DNA from: Gammaproteobacteria bacterium
GTDB taxonomy: Bacteria; Pseudomonadota; Gammaproteobacteria; UBA5335; SLRW01
NCBI GenBank assembly: GCA_007130745.1
Contig: SLRW01000007.1
Span: forward strand, 1-15,142
DNA length: 15,142 nt
Direction: 5' to 3'
Below, piece by piece: positions 1 to 6,269 of the stretch. Within the stretch, counting starts at the first letter, position 1, and each line of letters begins with the position of its first letter. The notes beneath the pieces are model-generated. The model was given only the letters and a program-made list of their open reading frames with translations, made no database searches and was not told the DNA's origin. Made by a program: the position numbers and the translations under genes.

Positions 1-554
1 AAACCAACCGGGAGTTGTCCACGGTGATCCTGTTGGCGGTATTTCTGGTCTTCGTGGTGCTGGCGGTGCAATACGAACGCTTGAGTAACCCGCTGGTTAT
101 CATGGCAGCGGCGCCCTTGTCACTGATCGGGGTGGTGTTGATTTTGTGGTTGACGGCTACGCCGGTGTCGGCACCGGTGCTGATTGGCCTGATTCTGCTG
201 ATCGGAATTGTAGTCAACAACGCCATATTGCTGGTGGAATATATTGAGATTGGTCGCCGTGAACGGGGGCTGTCGGTAGATGAGGCCATTGTCGAGGCCG
301 GTGCGATTCGTCTGCGGCCGATACTGATGACCACCTCGACCACGGTGCTCGGTATGACACCGCTGGCCATCGGTCTGGCCGCTGGGACCGAGGTGATGCA
401 ACCACTGGCCCTGACGGTGATTGGCGGCTTGCTGATGGGGATGCTGCTGACGTTGTTCGTGGTGCCCAGTCTTTATCTGGTGATCAGTCACGCCTCGGAA
501 TGGCTCAAGGGCCGCCTGACCGGGCAGCAGCCGATAGGCGAGCAGGCGGTTTGA
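1..554 (+). CDS. RND efflux transporter permease subunit, C-terminal fragment (5' end outside window)
   Basis: The reading frame is open from the window edge (the first complete codon is at 3) to a TGA at 552-554, so only about the last 183 residues of a protein normally over 1000 long are present. The visible part matches the last membrane bundle of the AcrB/MexB-like HAE1 RND family. It shows a helix followed by the YERLSNP turn, then the GIVVNNAILLVEYI helix, the RLRPILMTTSTTVLG segment and a final helix ending in VVPSLYLV. These proteins are the inner-membrane, proton-driven pump of a tripartite efflux system. The proton-relay Asp residues and the periplasmic domains lie upstream and cannot be checked, so substrate class (drug or metal) is open. 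The NN in the helix favours the drug/HAE1 type over CzcA, but this is inference. The C-terminal tail is short and polar. A secreted methionine-rich protein starts 46 bp downstream. Confidence 0.93.
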   Translation, partial: TNRELSTVILLAVFLVFVVLAVQYERLSNPLVIMAAAPLSLIGVVLILWLTATPVSAPVLIGLILLIGIVVNNAILLVEYIEIGRRERGLSVDEAIVEAGAIRLRPILMTTSTTVLGMTPLAIGLAAGTEVMQPLALTVIGGLLMGMLLTLFVVPSLYLVISHASEWLKGRLTGQQPIGEQAV

Positions 555-581
555 ACGATAGAATCCCGAGTGAGTTATATT
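551..581 (+). promoter_or_regulatory. possible promoter for the methionine-rich secreted protein
   Basis: A TTGAAC (551-556) overlaps the stop codon of the RND gene, and TATATT (576-581, five of six consensus bases) follows after 19 bp, which is longer than ideal. A GGAGG ribosome binding site lies at 588-592, 8 bases before the ATG at 601. The next gene could therefore be expressed separately from the pump, but read-through is equally possible because no terminator is visible. Confidence 0.3.
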
Positions 582-600
582 AAAAACGGAGGATGAATCC

Positions 601-1152
601 ATGCTTATCAAACACAGGAGTATAAGCCTGCTGGTGGTGCTGGCGTTGATGGCGGGTGCGCCGGCCTGGGCGTTGGACGAGAACACGGTCAACCGCTGGG
701 CGGATTCCATGGAAGCCTTACAGGCATGGGCTGATCGTGAGGGTATTGCGGATGAGCCGATGGCAGAGGTAGAAGATCCGCGGGATTTTGATTTTGAACG
801 CATGATGGCTGAATCGGCGCGGGAGCATCCTGAAGTTGAGGGGATTATTCGCGACGCCGGTTTTGGCAGTGTTGATGAATGGGCTTCAACAGGCGGACGG
901 ATTTTCAATGCATGGATCGCTGAAGAGATGGCCGCCGGTGCGAGCGAGATGGACGCCGACATGGCTGAGACCCTGCGCGAGATCGATGAAAATCCGCACA
1001 TGAGTGAAGAACAAAAACAGATGATGCGTCAGCAGCTTGAGCAGATGCAGGGTATGCAGGCGGAGATGGCGGATGCCCCCACATCGGATCGCCGGGCAGT
1101 GCGTCAGGCGCGGCCTCGCCTTGAGCGCATACTGGATGCGCCCGAAGAGTAG
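601..1152 (+). CDS. hypothetical secreted, methionine-rich acidic protein (paralogue of the 1582-2136 product)
   Basis: The product is 183 residues and I do not recognise a named family. The N-terminus is a typical Sec signal peptide: KHR, a hydrophobic core LLVVLALMAG, then APAWA with likely cleavage after residue 24, so the protein is probably periplasmic. The mature part is strongly acidic and has about 13 methionines in 159 residues, several in the helical stretch MSEEQKQMMRQQLEQMQGMQ near 135-154. It has no cysteine. It shares an ordered set of blocks with the protein encoded at 1582-2136: NRWADSMEALQAWA, GFGSVDEWASTGGRI, MAETLREI, a MRQQLEQM helix and SDRRAV near the end. The ATG is supported by GGAGG 8 bases upstream. 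A role with the upstream pump, for example metal binding by the methionines, is only a guess. The gene converges on the DUF1289 gene 18 bp away. Confidence 0.85.
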   Translation: MLIKHRSISLLVVLALMAGAPAWALDENTVNRWADSMEALQAWADREGIADEPMAEVEDPRDFDFERMMAESAREHPEVEGIIRDAGFGSVDEWASTGGRIFNAWIAEEMAAGASEMDADMAETLREIDENPHMSEEQKQMMRQQLEQMQGMQAEMADAPTSDRRAVRQARPRLERILDAPEE

Positions 1153-1170
1153 TCGGGCAGGATGCGGCAA

Positions 1171-1374
1171 TCAGTTTTCGTTCGGGGATACCGGCGGGGC
1201 AGGTGTGAGAGCGTGCATTCTTTGTTCAGCACGTGAATTCACTGCACGCTTTTCTTCGGCGCTGAGCCTGGCCCAGTCAGTGATCTCATCACGGCTGCGT
1301 CCGCAACCGATGCAGATGTCTTCGGTGTTGAGCGTGCATACCGCCACACACGGGCTTCTGACCCACAATTCCAC
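1171..1374 (-). CDS. DUF1289 domain-containing small cysteine-rich protein
   Basis: The 67-residue product fits the DUF1289 family along its whole length. It has SPCVAVCTLN near the start, then ICIGCGRSRDEITDWA, then SAEEKRAV. The four cysteines in CxxxC...CxxC arrangement suggest a small metal-binding (zinc or iron-sulfur) module; this is inferred from spacing, since the family has no firmly established function that I know. The start is a GTG, chosen because it leaves only six residues before the conserved SPC and because a GGAGG lies about 6 bases upstream on the minus strand. The gene stands alone between the two secreted paralogues: it converges on the first and diverges from the second. 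A perfect TATAAT lies upstream at 1407-1412. Confidence 0.88.
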   Translation of the reverse strand: MELWVRSPCVAVCTLNTEDICIGCGRSRDEITDWARLSAEEKRAVNSRAEQRMHALTPAPPVSPNEN

Positions 1375-1406
1375 AGGAAACCTCCGAGTGGCCGCGCCTG
1401 GCGGCT

Positions 1407-1412
1407 ATTATA
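1407..1412 (-). promoter_or_regulatory. -10 box, probable promoter of the DUF1289 gene
   Basis: The minus strand reads TATAAT here, 32 bases before the GTG start at 1374, leaving a short leader with the GGAGG site. No good -35 hexamer is visible 16-18 bp upstream, so the promoter is supported mainly by the -10 and its position. Confidence 0.35.
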
Positions 1413-1418
1413 CTTGCT

Positions 1419-1458
1419 GTCACCCGGGTTGTGAGTGGTGTTCATGCCTGCGGGTGAC
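1419..1458. repeat. 8-bp inverted repeat in the divergent promoter region (possible operator)
   Basis: GTCACCCG at 1419-1426 and its exact reverse complement CGGGTGAC at 1451-1458 are separated by 24 bp, so the half-sites are 32 bp apart, about three helical turns. The right arm overlaps the proposed -35 of the secreted paralogue gene, and the pair lies between two divergent genes. This could be a two-site operator. An 8-bp match within a 200-bp region can also arise by chance. Confidence 0.3.
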
Positions 1459-1482
1459 CGACTGCCCCGACAGGGGTATATT
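1454..1482 (+). promoter_or_regulatory. probable promoter of the second secreted paralogue
   Basis: GTGACC (1454-1459, four of six consensus bases) and TATATT (1477-1482, five of six) are separated by 17 bp. This predicts a transcript start near 1489 and a leader of about 93 bases before the ATG at 1582. Nothing else was recognised in the rest of the 1375-1581 intergenic stretch. Confidence 0.4.
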
Positions 1483-1581
1483 GTGATTGTGCGTGATCGC
1501 TTGAGCGGTGACGTGTTATGCGGCACAGGGCGGTGCAGATCGGTTGAATCAGTCGGTCCTGTGAGGCCGGGGAGGAGCGCC

Positions 1582-2136
1582 ATGAGTGCGCTGATTCGAT
1601 ATGCGCTGGCGGGGCTGTTGCTGCTGGGAGGGGGAGGTGCGGTTCAGGCCGCTGATACCCTGACACCGGAGCGCATTGAACGCTGGCTGGCGAGTATGGT
1701 TGAGCTCCGTCACTGGGCGGAACAGGCCGAAACGATTGCCCCCGACAGCCTGAATCCGGTCTATTACGATGATGCACTGGATTATTACCATTATCTGATC
1801 CGCCTGTACCAGCGTCACGAAACGGTGCGTGATACCCACCAGCGCTATGGTTTCGAGCACGGTCGCGAATGGGCCGATACGGGCAATCTCATTGTCCGGG
1901 TCTACCGGGCGATAAACCGCTCCGGACAGTCGGTTGGCACTGAGGATGGTATGCACGAGACGCTGGCCGAGATTCGCCGCGATCCTGAGTTGACGCCGGC
2001 CCAGCGCGAGGGGTTGCTGCGGCAAATGGAATCAGTCTGGCACACCATGCGCCATTATGGCCTGGGTGTGGCCAGTGCTGACAGGCAGGCCGTGGAGGCC
2101 AGCCAGGTGCGAATCGAAATCTTTATGCAGCAGTAA
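1582..2136 (+). CDS. hypothetical secreted protein, paralogue of the 601-1152 product
   Basis: The product is 184 residues with a signal peptide: a basic start, LAGLLLLGGGG core and AVQA cleavage site near residue 23. The ATG at 1582 is preferred over longer in-frame starts because GGAGGAG lies 5-7 bases upstream, the signal peptide then begins correctly, and the length matches its paralogue (183). The shared blocks, in the same order, are ERWLASMVELRHWAE, RYGFEHGREWADTGNLI, MHETLAEIRRDPELT, a LLRQMESV helix and ADRQAV close to the C-terminus. It is less methionine-rich (about five in the mature chain) and carries a tyrosine-rich segment around 56-71 (VYYDDALDYYHYLI) where the paralogue is acidic. 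No catalytic motif or cysteine is visible. It is followed by an MFS exporter on the same strand 63 bp downstream. Function unknown. Confidence 0.85.
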   Translation: MSALIRYALAGLLLLGGGGAVQAADTLTPERIERWLASMVELRHWAEQAETIAPDSLNPVYYDDALDYYHYLIRLYQRHETVRDTHQRYGFEHGREWADTGNLIVRVYRAINRSGQSVGTEDGMHETLAEIRRDPELTPAQREGLLRQMESVWHTMRHYGLGVASADRQAVEASQVRIEIFMQQ

Positions 2137-2199
2137 AGGCCTGGCTGGCGCGTTTGTCTGCAGTGGCCCTTGAGTCGGCGTGACGCGTATCATGCCCGG

Positions 2200-3444
2200 G
2201 TGAACCCGACTTCTTTCCAGACTGCTGTCTCAATTGCCGGTGATCAACGGAGCGCTTTTCGCCTGCTGTTTTTCTGCCTTATCAGCGTGGGCATGGGCCA
2301 GTCGCTGATGTTCGCCGTGTTGCCGCCAGTGGCTCGCAGTATGGGGCTGAGTGAGCTGCAGGTGGGTGCGATTTTCGCGATCTCGGCGGTGTTCTGGGTG
2401 CTGGGCAGCCCGATATGGGGGCGGCGCAGCGATCACTGGGGGCGCCGTCCGGTCATCATCACCGGCTTATGCGGATACGCGGTATCCATGGTGGCTTTCG
2501 GCCTTTGTGTGCAAGCCGGGTTGTCCGGTTGGCTGGCGCTGTGGCCGGCCTATTTGCTGATGATTATCTCCCGCTCGATTTTCGGAGCCTTCGGTTCGGC
2601 CACCATGCCGGCGGCCCAGGCCTATATTGCCGATCGCACGCCACCGGCCGATCGTGCGGCAAGACTGACGATCCTGGGGGCGGCTTTTGGTCTGGGGGTT
2701 ACCCTGGGGCCGGGTGTGGTGGCCTTGCTGCTGCCATTGGGGTTGATGGCGCCTTTTTACGTTGTCGGCTTGCTCGGTGGACTGAGTGCCTTGCTGATGC
2801 GCCTGAAGTTGCCCGAGAACCGTCCGCCTAGGGCGCATGCCGGTTCGATACGGCGTATCCGGGCGCTGGATTCAAGACTGCTGCCCTTTCTGATCGTGGG
2901 CATTATTGTCGCGATCTCCCAGGCCAGCACCATGCAGACGGCCGGGTTCTATGCCATCGATGTGCTGGGTATGGAAGTGGCGCAGAGTGCCCGCTTTGTG
3001 GGCGTAGCGCTGATGGGTACGGCCGCCTGTGCCCTGTTTGCCCAGCTGGTGATTGTGCGCATATTGCGGCCGTTGCCGCGCACCATGATGGCCTCGGGGA
3101 TATTTTGCGGCTTGCTGGCTTTTGCCACACTGGTAGCGGGGGATTCTGCGGGCAGCATGTTTGTTGCGCTGATGGCGCTGGGCTTTACCTTTGGGCTCAC
3201 GCAGCCAGGGGCAGTGGCCGGCGCCTCGCTGTCGGCGGGCCCGGACGAACAAGGTGCGGTTACCGGGTTGATGAATACCACCGGGGCAATCGGTGTGATT
3301 TTTGCGCCCTTTGTTGGCATGCCACTGTATCAGTGGCTGCCGCAGGCGCCATATATGCTTAATTTGGCCCTGGCATCGATTGCTCTGGTGTTTGTACTGG
3401 TGCATCCACGGATTCGTGTCGCCAGACCCGGCAGTGGCGCCTGA
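2200..3444 (+). CDS. MFS transporter (TetA/MdtG-like drug:proton antiporter type)
   Basis: The product is about 414 residues of mostly membrane helices, the usual size of a 12-helix major facilitator. Helix 1 is RLLFFCLISVGMGQSLMF. The family's motif A, G-x-x-x-D-x-x-G-R-R, appears as GRRSDHWGRRP in the loop after helix 2 (about residues 74-84). A glycine-rich GLGVTLGPG segment about 145 residues in corresponds to motif C, the antiporter signature of helix 5. These motifs favour export of small molecules driven by protons; the substrate cannot be read. The start is uncertain. A GTG at 2200 and a TTG at 2170 are in frame, neither with a good ribosome binding site, and the next methionine falls inside helix 1. 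It may be co-transcribed with the upstream secreted protein (63 bp) and the downstream Mrr-type gene (77 bp). No regulator lies adjacent. Confidence 0.9.
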   Translation: MNPTSFQTAVSIAGDQRSAFRLLFFCLISVGMGQSLMFAVLPPVARSMGLSELQVGAIFAISAVFWVLGSPIWGRRSDHWGRRPVIITGLCGYAVSMVAFGLCVQAGLSGWLALWPAYLLMIISRSIFGAFGSATMPAAQAYIADRTPPADRAARLTILGAAFGLGVTLGPGVVALLLPLGLMAPFYVVGLLGGLSALLMRLKLPENRPPRAHAGSIRRIRALDSRLLPFLIVGIIVAISQASTMQTAGFYAIDVLGMEVAQSARFVGVALMGTAACALFAQLVIVRILRPLPRTMMASGIFCGLLAFATLVAGDSAGSMFVALMALGFTFGLTQPGAVAGASLSAGPDEQGAVTGLMNTTGAIGVIFAPFVGMPLYQWLPQAPYMLNLALASIALVFVLVHPRIRVARPGSGA

Positions 3445-3521
3445 TCTTCCGGGCTGGCCTGATGGACGGCGTGCCAGTATCCTGAATGCACCGCAGGGGA
3501 GTCAGGGACAGGCTTTTCGGA

Positions 3522-4196
3522 ATGAGTACATTGCCTTCGCAGAGTTTACGTGAGATCGCTTCAGACTGGCGAGGGATTGCTGTGCTTACCGTGCTGATGT
3601 CTCTGGCCATGCTTGCGGGTATGGCGCTGGTGTGGTTTTCCGTCTTGCCAGGGCTTCTGGTCTGGGCTGTTCCCTGCGGCGTATTTCTGTTCGGTGCCCT
3701 GGCAGCGCTGGTGCTCTGGTGGCGAAGCCGGCCTGTCGGGGTCGCAGATGGTGCAGCGGCAAGAACAGTCGATGACGTTGATCAGGGCAATGCGGCAAGG
3801 ACACCGGCTGCAAGTGCGGCTGAAGCGCCTGGCGGCACATCAGGAGGGCTTTCGGCGACGGGTTTCCAGCACATGGTGGCGGAAGCATTTCGCCGCCGGG
3901 GCTATCGTGTGATAGTTCGCAAGGGTGGGCCTGACCTCAATGCTTCCGCGGACCTTATCCTGGAGCATGACGGGCAGCGATATTTCGTGCAGTGCGGTTT
4001 GTGGAAGACCGGTCAGGTCGGGGTGCTGGCGATACGCAAGCTGCACGCGCATGTTCAGGCAGCCGGCGTGGATGGCGGTTATATTGTGACTACCGGTTCA
4101 TTTACCGCTGAAGCCCGCAGGCTCGCGCGCGAGTCAGGCATTGTGCCGGTGGACGGGGTACAGTTGCGACACCTGATGCGGGGTAGCAAGGCCTAG
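3522..4196 (+). CDS. membrane-anchored restriction endonuclease-like (Mrr_cat fold) protein, catalytic lysine position altered
   Basis: The product is 224 residues. Two membrane helices (about 18-41 and 43-67) are followed by a low-complexity Ala/Gly/Asp linker (70-110) and a domain resembling the Mrr-type PD-(D/E)xK nuclease fold. Recognisable parts are FQHMVAEAFRRRGY (113-128) with Glu121, then DLILEHDGQRYFVQC with Asp144 and Gln157, then the typical VGVLAIRKLHAHV and GGYIVTTGSFTAEARRLA. In active members I would expect QCK at 157-159; here it reads QCG, so the usual lysine is a glycine and the nearest lysine is Lys162. The protein may be inactive or use a shifted residue. The start at 3522 is chosen because AGG lies 9 bases upstream; 3486 is an alternative. 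Members with this two-helix architecture are common and poorly characterised. I see no methylase or partner beside it. Confidence 0.8.
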   Translation: MSTLPSQSLREIASDWRGIAVLTVLMSLAMLAGMALVWFSVLPGLLVWAVPCGVFLFGALAALVLWWRSRPVGVADGAAARTVDDVDQGNAARTPAASAAEAPGGTSGGLSATGFQHMVAEAFRRRGYRVIVRKGGPDLNASADLILEHDGQRYFVQCGLWKTGQVGVLAIRKLHAHVQAAGVDGGYIVTTGSFTAEARRLARESGIVPVDGVQLRHLMRGSKA

Positions 4197-4246
4197 GGAA
4201 ACGCTGATTAATCAATCACATCCCAGCAGATCCTGTGGCGGTAATT

Positions 4247-5161
4247 TCAGTCGTCGCTGTAATAGGCCTGCCCCGGGTCTTCCAGTTTGCGGCGACCATA
4301 GCGGATGATGGCTACCGTGGGCAGGAACATGATCAGTCCGTAAATAGCCGCCGGCATCAGCATGATGCTGCCGTCCAGTCCGCGAACACCGTGCAGTACC
4401 GCGCCGGCCACGGCCATGCCCAGCACGGTGTTCTGGATGCCGATTTCGATGCCCAGGGTCAGTGTCTGTCGGGTGCCGATAGCCAGGGCAGCGCCTATAG
4501 CCAGCCCCAGTCCCGTCATCAGCAGATTCAGTGCCAATGTGACGCTGCCGACTTCCACGAAGTATCGCATCAGATTCTCGCGTGAATCCCAGACGATGAT
4601 CAGCACGATAAAGACAAAGGCAAAAGCGGCGAAGATGTCGTAGGGTCGCCGGATGCGACGGACCAGGGCAGGGAAGAGGGCGCGCACCAGCATACCCAGG
4701 CCTACCGGGATGATGGTGTAGTTGAACACCGACCAGATCACCGAGCCGTAAGGCATGGGTACATCGGCGGGTTCGCCGATGAACAGGTCCATGGCCAGCA
4801 CTGCGAACAGCGGGATGGTGACCACCACGATGAAGCTGTTGACGGCAGTGAGCGTGATGGACAGGGGCACGTCACCACGCGCCAGATGCGAGACCAGATT
4901 GGAGGTGGTGCCACCGGGGCAGGCAGCCAGGATTACCAGGCCAATGGCCAGCTCGGGCGACAGTTGCCAGAGCCAGGCCAGGGCAAAGCCGACCAGCGGC
5001 AATAGCAGGAGTTGTCCGCCCAGACCGGCGACCACGGCACGCGGATAATCCTTGAGACGAATAAAGTCGCTCAGCGTGAGGAGCATGCCCATGCCGAACA
5101 TGATCAGGCGCAGGGTCCAGGGTAAAAGAACATCGACCAGGAAATTGACGTCGTTTTCCAC
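4247..5161 (-). CDS. bile acid:sodium symporter (BASS) family permease
   Basis: The product is 304 residues with roughly nine to ten hydrophobic helices. Family signatures are clear. MGMLLTLSDF lies in the first helix region. CPGGTTSNLVSHLARGDVPL, followed by SITLTAVNS, forms the discontinuous helix and sodium site region near 100-130, and IEIGIQNTVLGMAVA resembles the second crossed helix. BASS proteins import bile acids, or in bacteria mostly organic anions such as pantoate or keto acids, with sodium; the substrate here is unknown. The GTG at 5161 is chosen because GGAG lies 8 bases upstream and the frame further upstream encodes a non-membrane, proline-rich stretch that would run into the tRNA gene. 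A TATGAT -10-like sequence lies on the minus strand around 5243-5248 but lacks a convincing -35. The gene converges on the Mrr-type gene with 50 bp between. Confidence 0.88.
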   Translation of the reverse strand: MENDVNFLVDVLLPWTLRLIMFGMGMLLTLSDFIRLKDYPRAVVAGLGGQLLLLPLVGFALAWLWQLSPELAIGLVILAACPGGTTSNLVSHLARGDVPLSITLTAVNSFIVVVTIPLFAVLAMDLFIGEPADVPMPYGSVIWSVFNYTIIPVGLGMLVRALFPALVRRIRRPYDIFAAFAFVFIVLIIVWDSRENLMRYFVEVGSVTLALNLLMTGLGLAIGAALAIGTRQTLTLGIEIGIQNTVLGMAVAGAVLHGVRGLDGSIMLMPAAIYGLIMFLPTVAIIRYGRRKLEDPGQAYYSDD

Positions 5162-5277
5162 TTGCTGGGCTCCGACTGCCGTCCCCGGTCGCTTTGGTAT
5201 CCCGGCCGGGGGAAGCTGGATTGAGACAATGCGGGGGAACGTATCATATTGTGGTGACGGCGGCACCCCCGGGCCGC

Positions 5278-5306
5278 TTGCCCGCCGCTGACGCAGGGTC
5301 CATAAT
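5278..5306 (+). promoter_or_regulatory. promoter of the tRNA-Glu gene
   Basis: TTGCCC (5278-5283, four of six consensus bases) and CATAAT (5301-5306, five of six) are spaced by 17 bp. This predicts transcription from about 5313, leaving a 5' leader of roughly 20 bases to be trimmed from the tRNA. It is the best-spaced promoter in the window. Confidence 0.6.
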
Positions 5307-5332
5307 ACGCATCCCTCACGAAGGTCGTCAGC

Positions 5333-5408
5333 GCTCCCATCGTCTAGCGGCCCAGGACGTCGCCCTCTCACGGCGAAAACCGGGGTTCGAGTCCCCGTGG
5401 GAGCGCCA
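5333..5408 (+). tRNA. tRNA-Glu (anticodon CTC)
   Basis: The full cloverleaf can be folded by eye. The acceptor arm GCTCCCA (5333-5339) pairs with TGGGAGC (5398-5404). The anticodon stem TCGCC/GGCGA encloses the 7-base loop CTCTCAC, with anticodon CTC at 5367-5369. The T arm CGGGG/CCCCG encloses TTCGAGT. The discriminator G is followed by a genomically encoded CCA (5406-5408). It decodes GAG. The sequence resembles gammaproteobacterial tRNA-Glu, whose commoner gene has the TTC anticodon, so this is probably the additional isoacceptor of a GC-rich genome. It stands alone, with a promoter upstream and no terminator hairpin visible in the 56 bp before the TetR gene end. No integrase or 3'-end duplication was seen, so there is no sign that it serves as an attachment site. 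Confidence 0.96.
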
Positions 5409-5464
5409 CTTTATACTTATCTGTTTTATGCCCGCGTCGCTTTGCTTGCTTTTGCCGCAGTATT

Positions 5465-6148
5465 TCAGCGGTGGGTATCCAGCGTCACAAATTCCGGCTG
5501 GCGGGGCAGGGGCGGAATGGCTGCGTATTCTGGCGGCCGGGCCAGGCTGGCGATCAGGATACGCAGGATTACCTTTCGCCGGCGGTTCAGCGCCGAGGTC
5601 GAAGGCCGACCCTGATCGAACAGCGAAGCACTGGTGTGTTCCAGTACCATAACCAGCGTATCCAGGAACAACGGGTCCAGGCGGTCCATGCCGGCTTCGC
5701 GGGAGTGTGCCTGGAAAATTTCTCGCAGCGCTTCCAGCAACCATTGTCTGGCCTCAGGCACCGGGGACTCGGGGTGGTTGATTTCGCGGTAGAGAATCTG
5801 CACCAGCGAGCCCAGTTCATGTGCCCATCCCAGCCAGGCATCGGCGATGGCTGCCAGCCGCCGCATGGGCTCGGCCGTATCCTGGCTGGCTTGTTTAATG
5901 CGTTTTACCAGTTCATGACTGGCGCGCCAGACGATCGGATTAATGACGTCATGCTTGCTGTCAAAGAGCTTGTAAAAGGTGGGGCGTGAAATGCCGGCGA
6001 CTTCGATGATTCTGTGCACGCTGGTGTCGGCGTAGCCATGTCGGGCATACACAGGGATGGCAGCGGTAATGACTGCTTCGCGGGCGGCTTCAATTTCGGC
6101 CTCGGTGGCTGGCGGGCGCCCGCGGCGGGTGTGGGGTGTATCGGTCAT
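5465..6148 (-). CDS. TetR/AcrR family transcriptional regulator
   Basis: The 227-residue product has the family layout. A basic start (TRRGRPP) leads to a first helix REAVITAAIPVYARHGYADT and the helix-turn-helix VHRIIEVAGISRPTFYKLFDSK (44-65), where the PTFYKLFDSK turn is diagnostic. The all-helical C-terminal part (about 75-210) would bind a ligand and form the dimer. The tail after 210 is proline-rich. The ATG at 6148 is preceded by AGGAGG 11 bases away; that site lies inside a perfect palindrome that is probably the protein's own operator, so autorepression is likely. The ligand is not predictable. No transporter or enzyme is divergently transcribed from the palindrome: the other neighbour is the 3' end of metH. 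Its regulon therefore probably lies elsewhere or consists only of itself. Confidence 0.92.
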   Translation of the reverse strand: MTDTPHTRRGRPPATEAEIEAAREAVITAAIPVYARHGYADTSVHRIIEVAGISRPTFYKLFDSKHDVINPIVWRASHELVKRIKQASQDTAEPMRRLAAIADAWLGWAHELGSLVQILYREINHPESPVPEARQWLLEALREIFQAHSREAGMDRLDPLFLDTLVMVLEHTSASLFDQGRPSTSALNRRRKVILRILIASLARPPEYAAIPPLPRQPEFVTLDTHR

Positions 6149-6160
6149 TATTCCAGCGCC

Positions 6161-6198
6161 CTCCTATTAGATTAACAAGCATGTTAATCTAATAGGAG
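6161..6198. promoter_or_regulatory. perfect 17-bp inverted repeat, probable TetR operator over the TetR promoter
   Basis: CTCCTATTAGATTAACA (6161-6177) and its exact reverse complement (6182-6198) flank the 4-bp centre AGCA. The size and symmetry fit a site for a TetR dimer or a pair of dimers. On the minus strand a weak promoter fits here: TTGCAT (complement of 6203-6208), a 16-bp spacer and TAACAT (complement of 6181-6186), so the -10 would sit at the centre of the palindrome. The left arm carries most of the ribosome binding site of the TetR gene, so the RNA could also fold to hide it. The arms are AT-rich compared with the surroundings. Confidence 0.8.
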
Positions 6199-6269
6199 AA
6201 TAATGCAAGGCATTGATTAAAAAAGAAGCGCGGCGCCGGTCAGGGCAGACAACCCGGTTCGGGCTGTGG

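Noticed and set aside
120..1001. A 293-codon minus-strand open frame over the RND end and the secreted protein gene
   Set aside because: It runs antisense to two well-supported genes and its sequence is Ser/Ala/His/Gln-rich without any motif.
5183..5211. CCCCGG/CCGGGG inverted repeat in the BASS leader
   Set aside because: Six GC pairs with a 17-base loop are common by chance in such GC-rich DNA and there is no further support.
5162..5371. N-terminal extension of the BASS permease up to 5371
   Set aside because: It would overlap the tRNA-Glu gene and encodes a non-membrane, proline-rich stretch. The GTG at 5161 has its own ribosome binding site and gives the family's normal length.
5333..5408. 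tRNA gene as an integration site of a genomic island
   Set aside because: No integrase, no repeat of the tRNA 3' end and no change of base composition were seen downstream.
6203..6220. Five-codon frame with a ribosome binding site on the plus strand beside the TetR palindrome
   Set aside because: The ribosome-binding-like sequence is simply the mirror image of the TetR gene's site created by the palindrome.
6200..6269. Possible metH terminator: GC-rich stretch followed by six Ts on the minus strand
   Set aside because: The T run is present (6224-6219) but the preceding sequence gives only a short palindrome (GGCGCC) and a separate imperfect six-pair hairpin too far upstream. Support is too weak to list.
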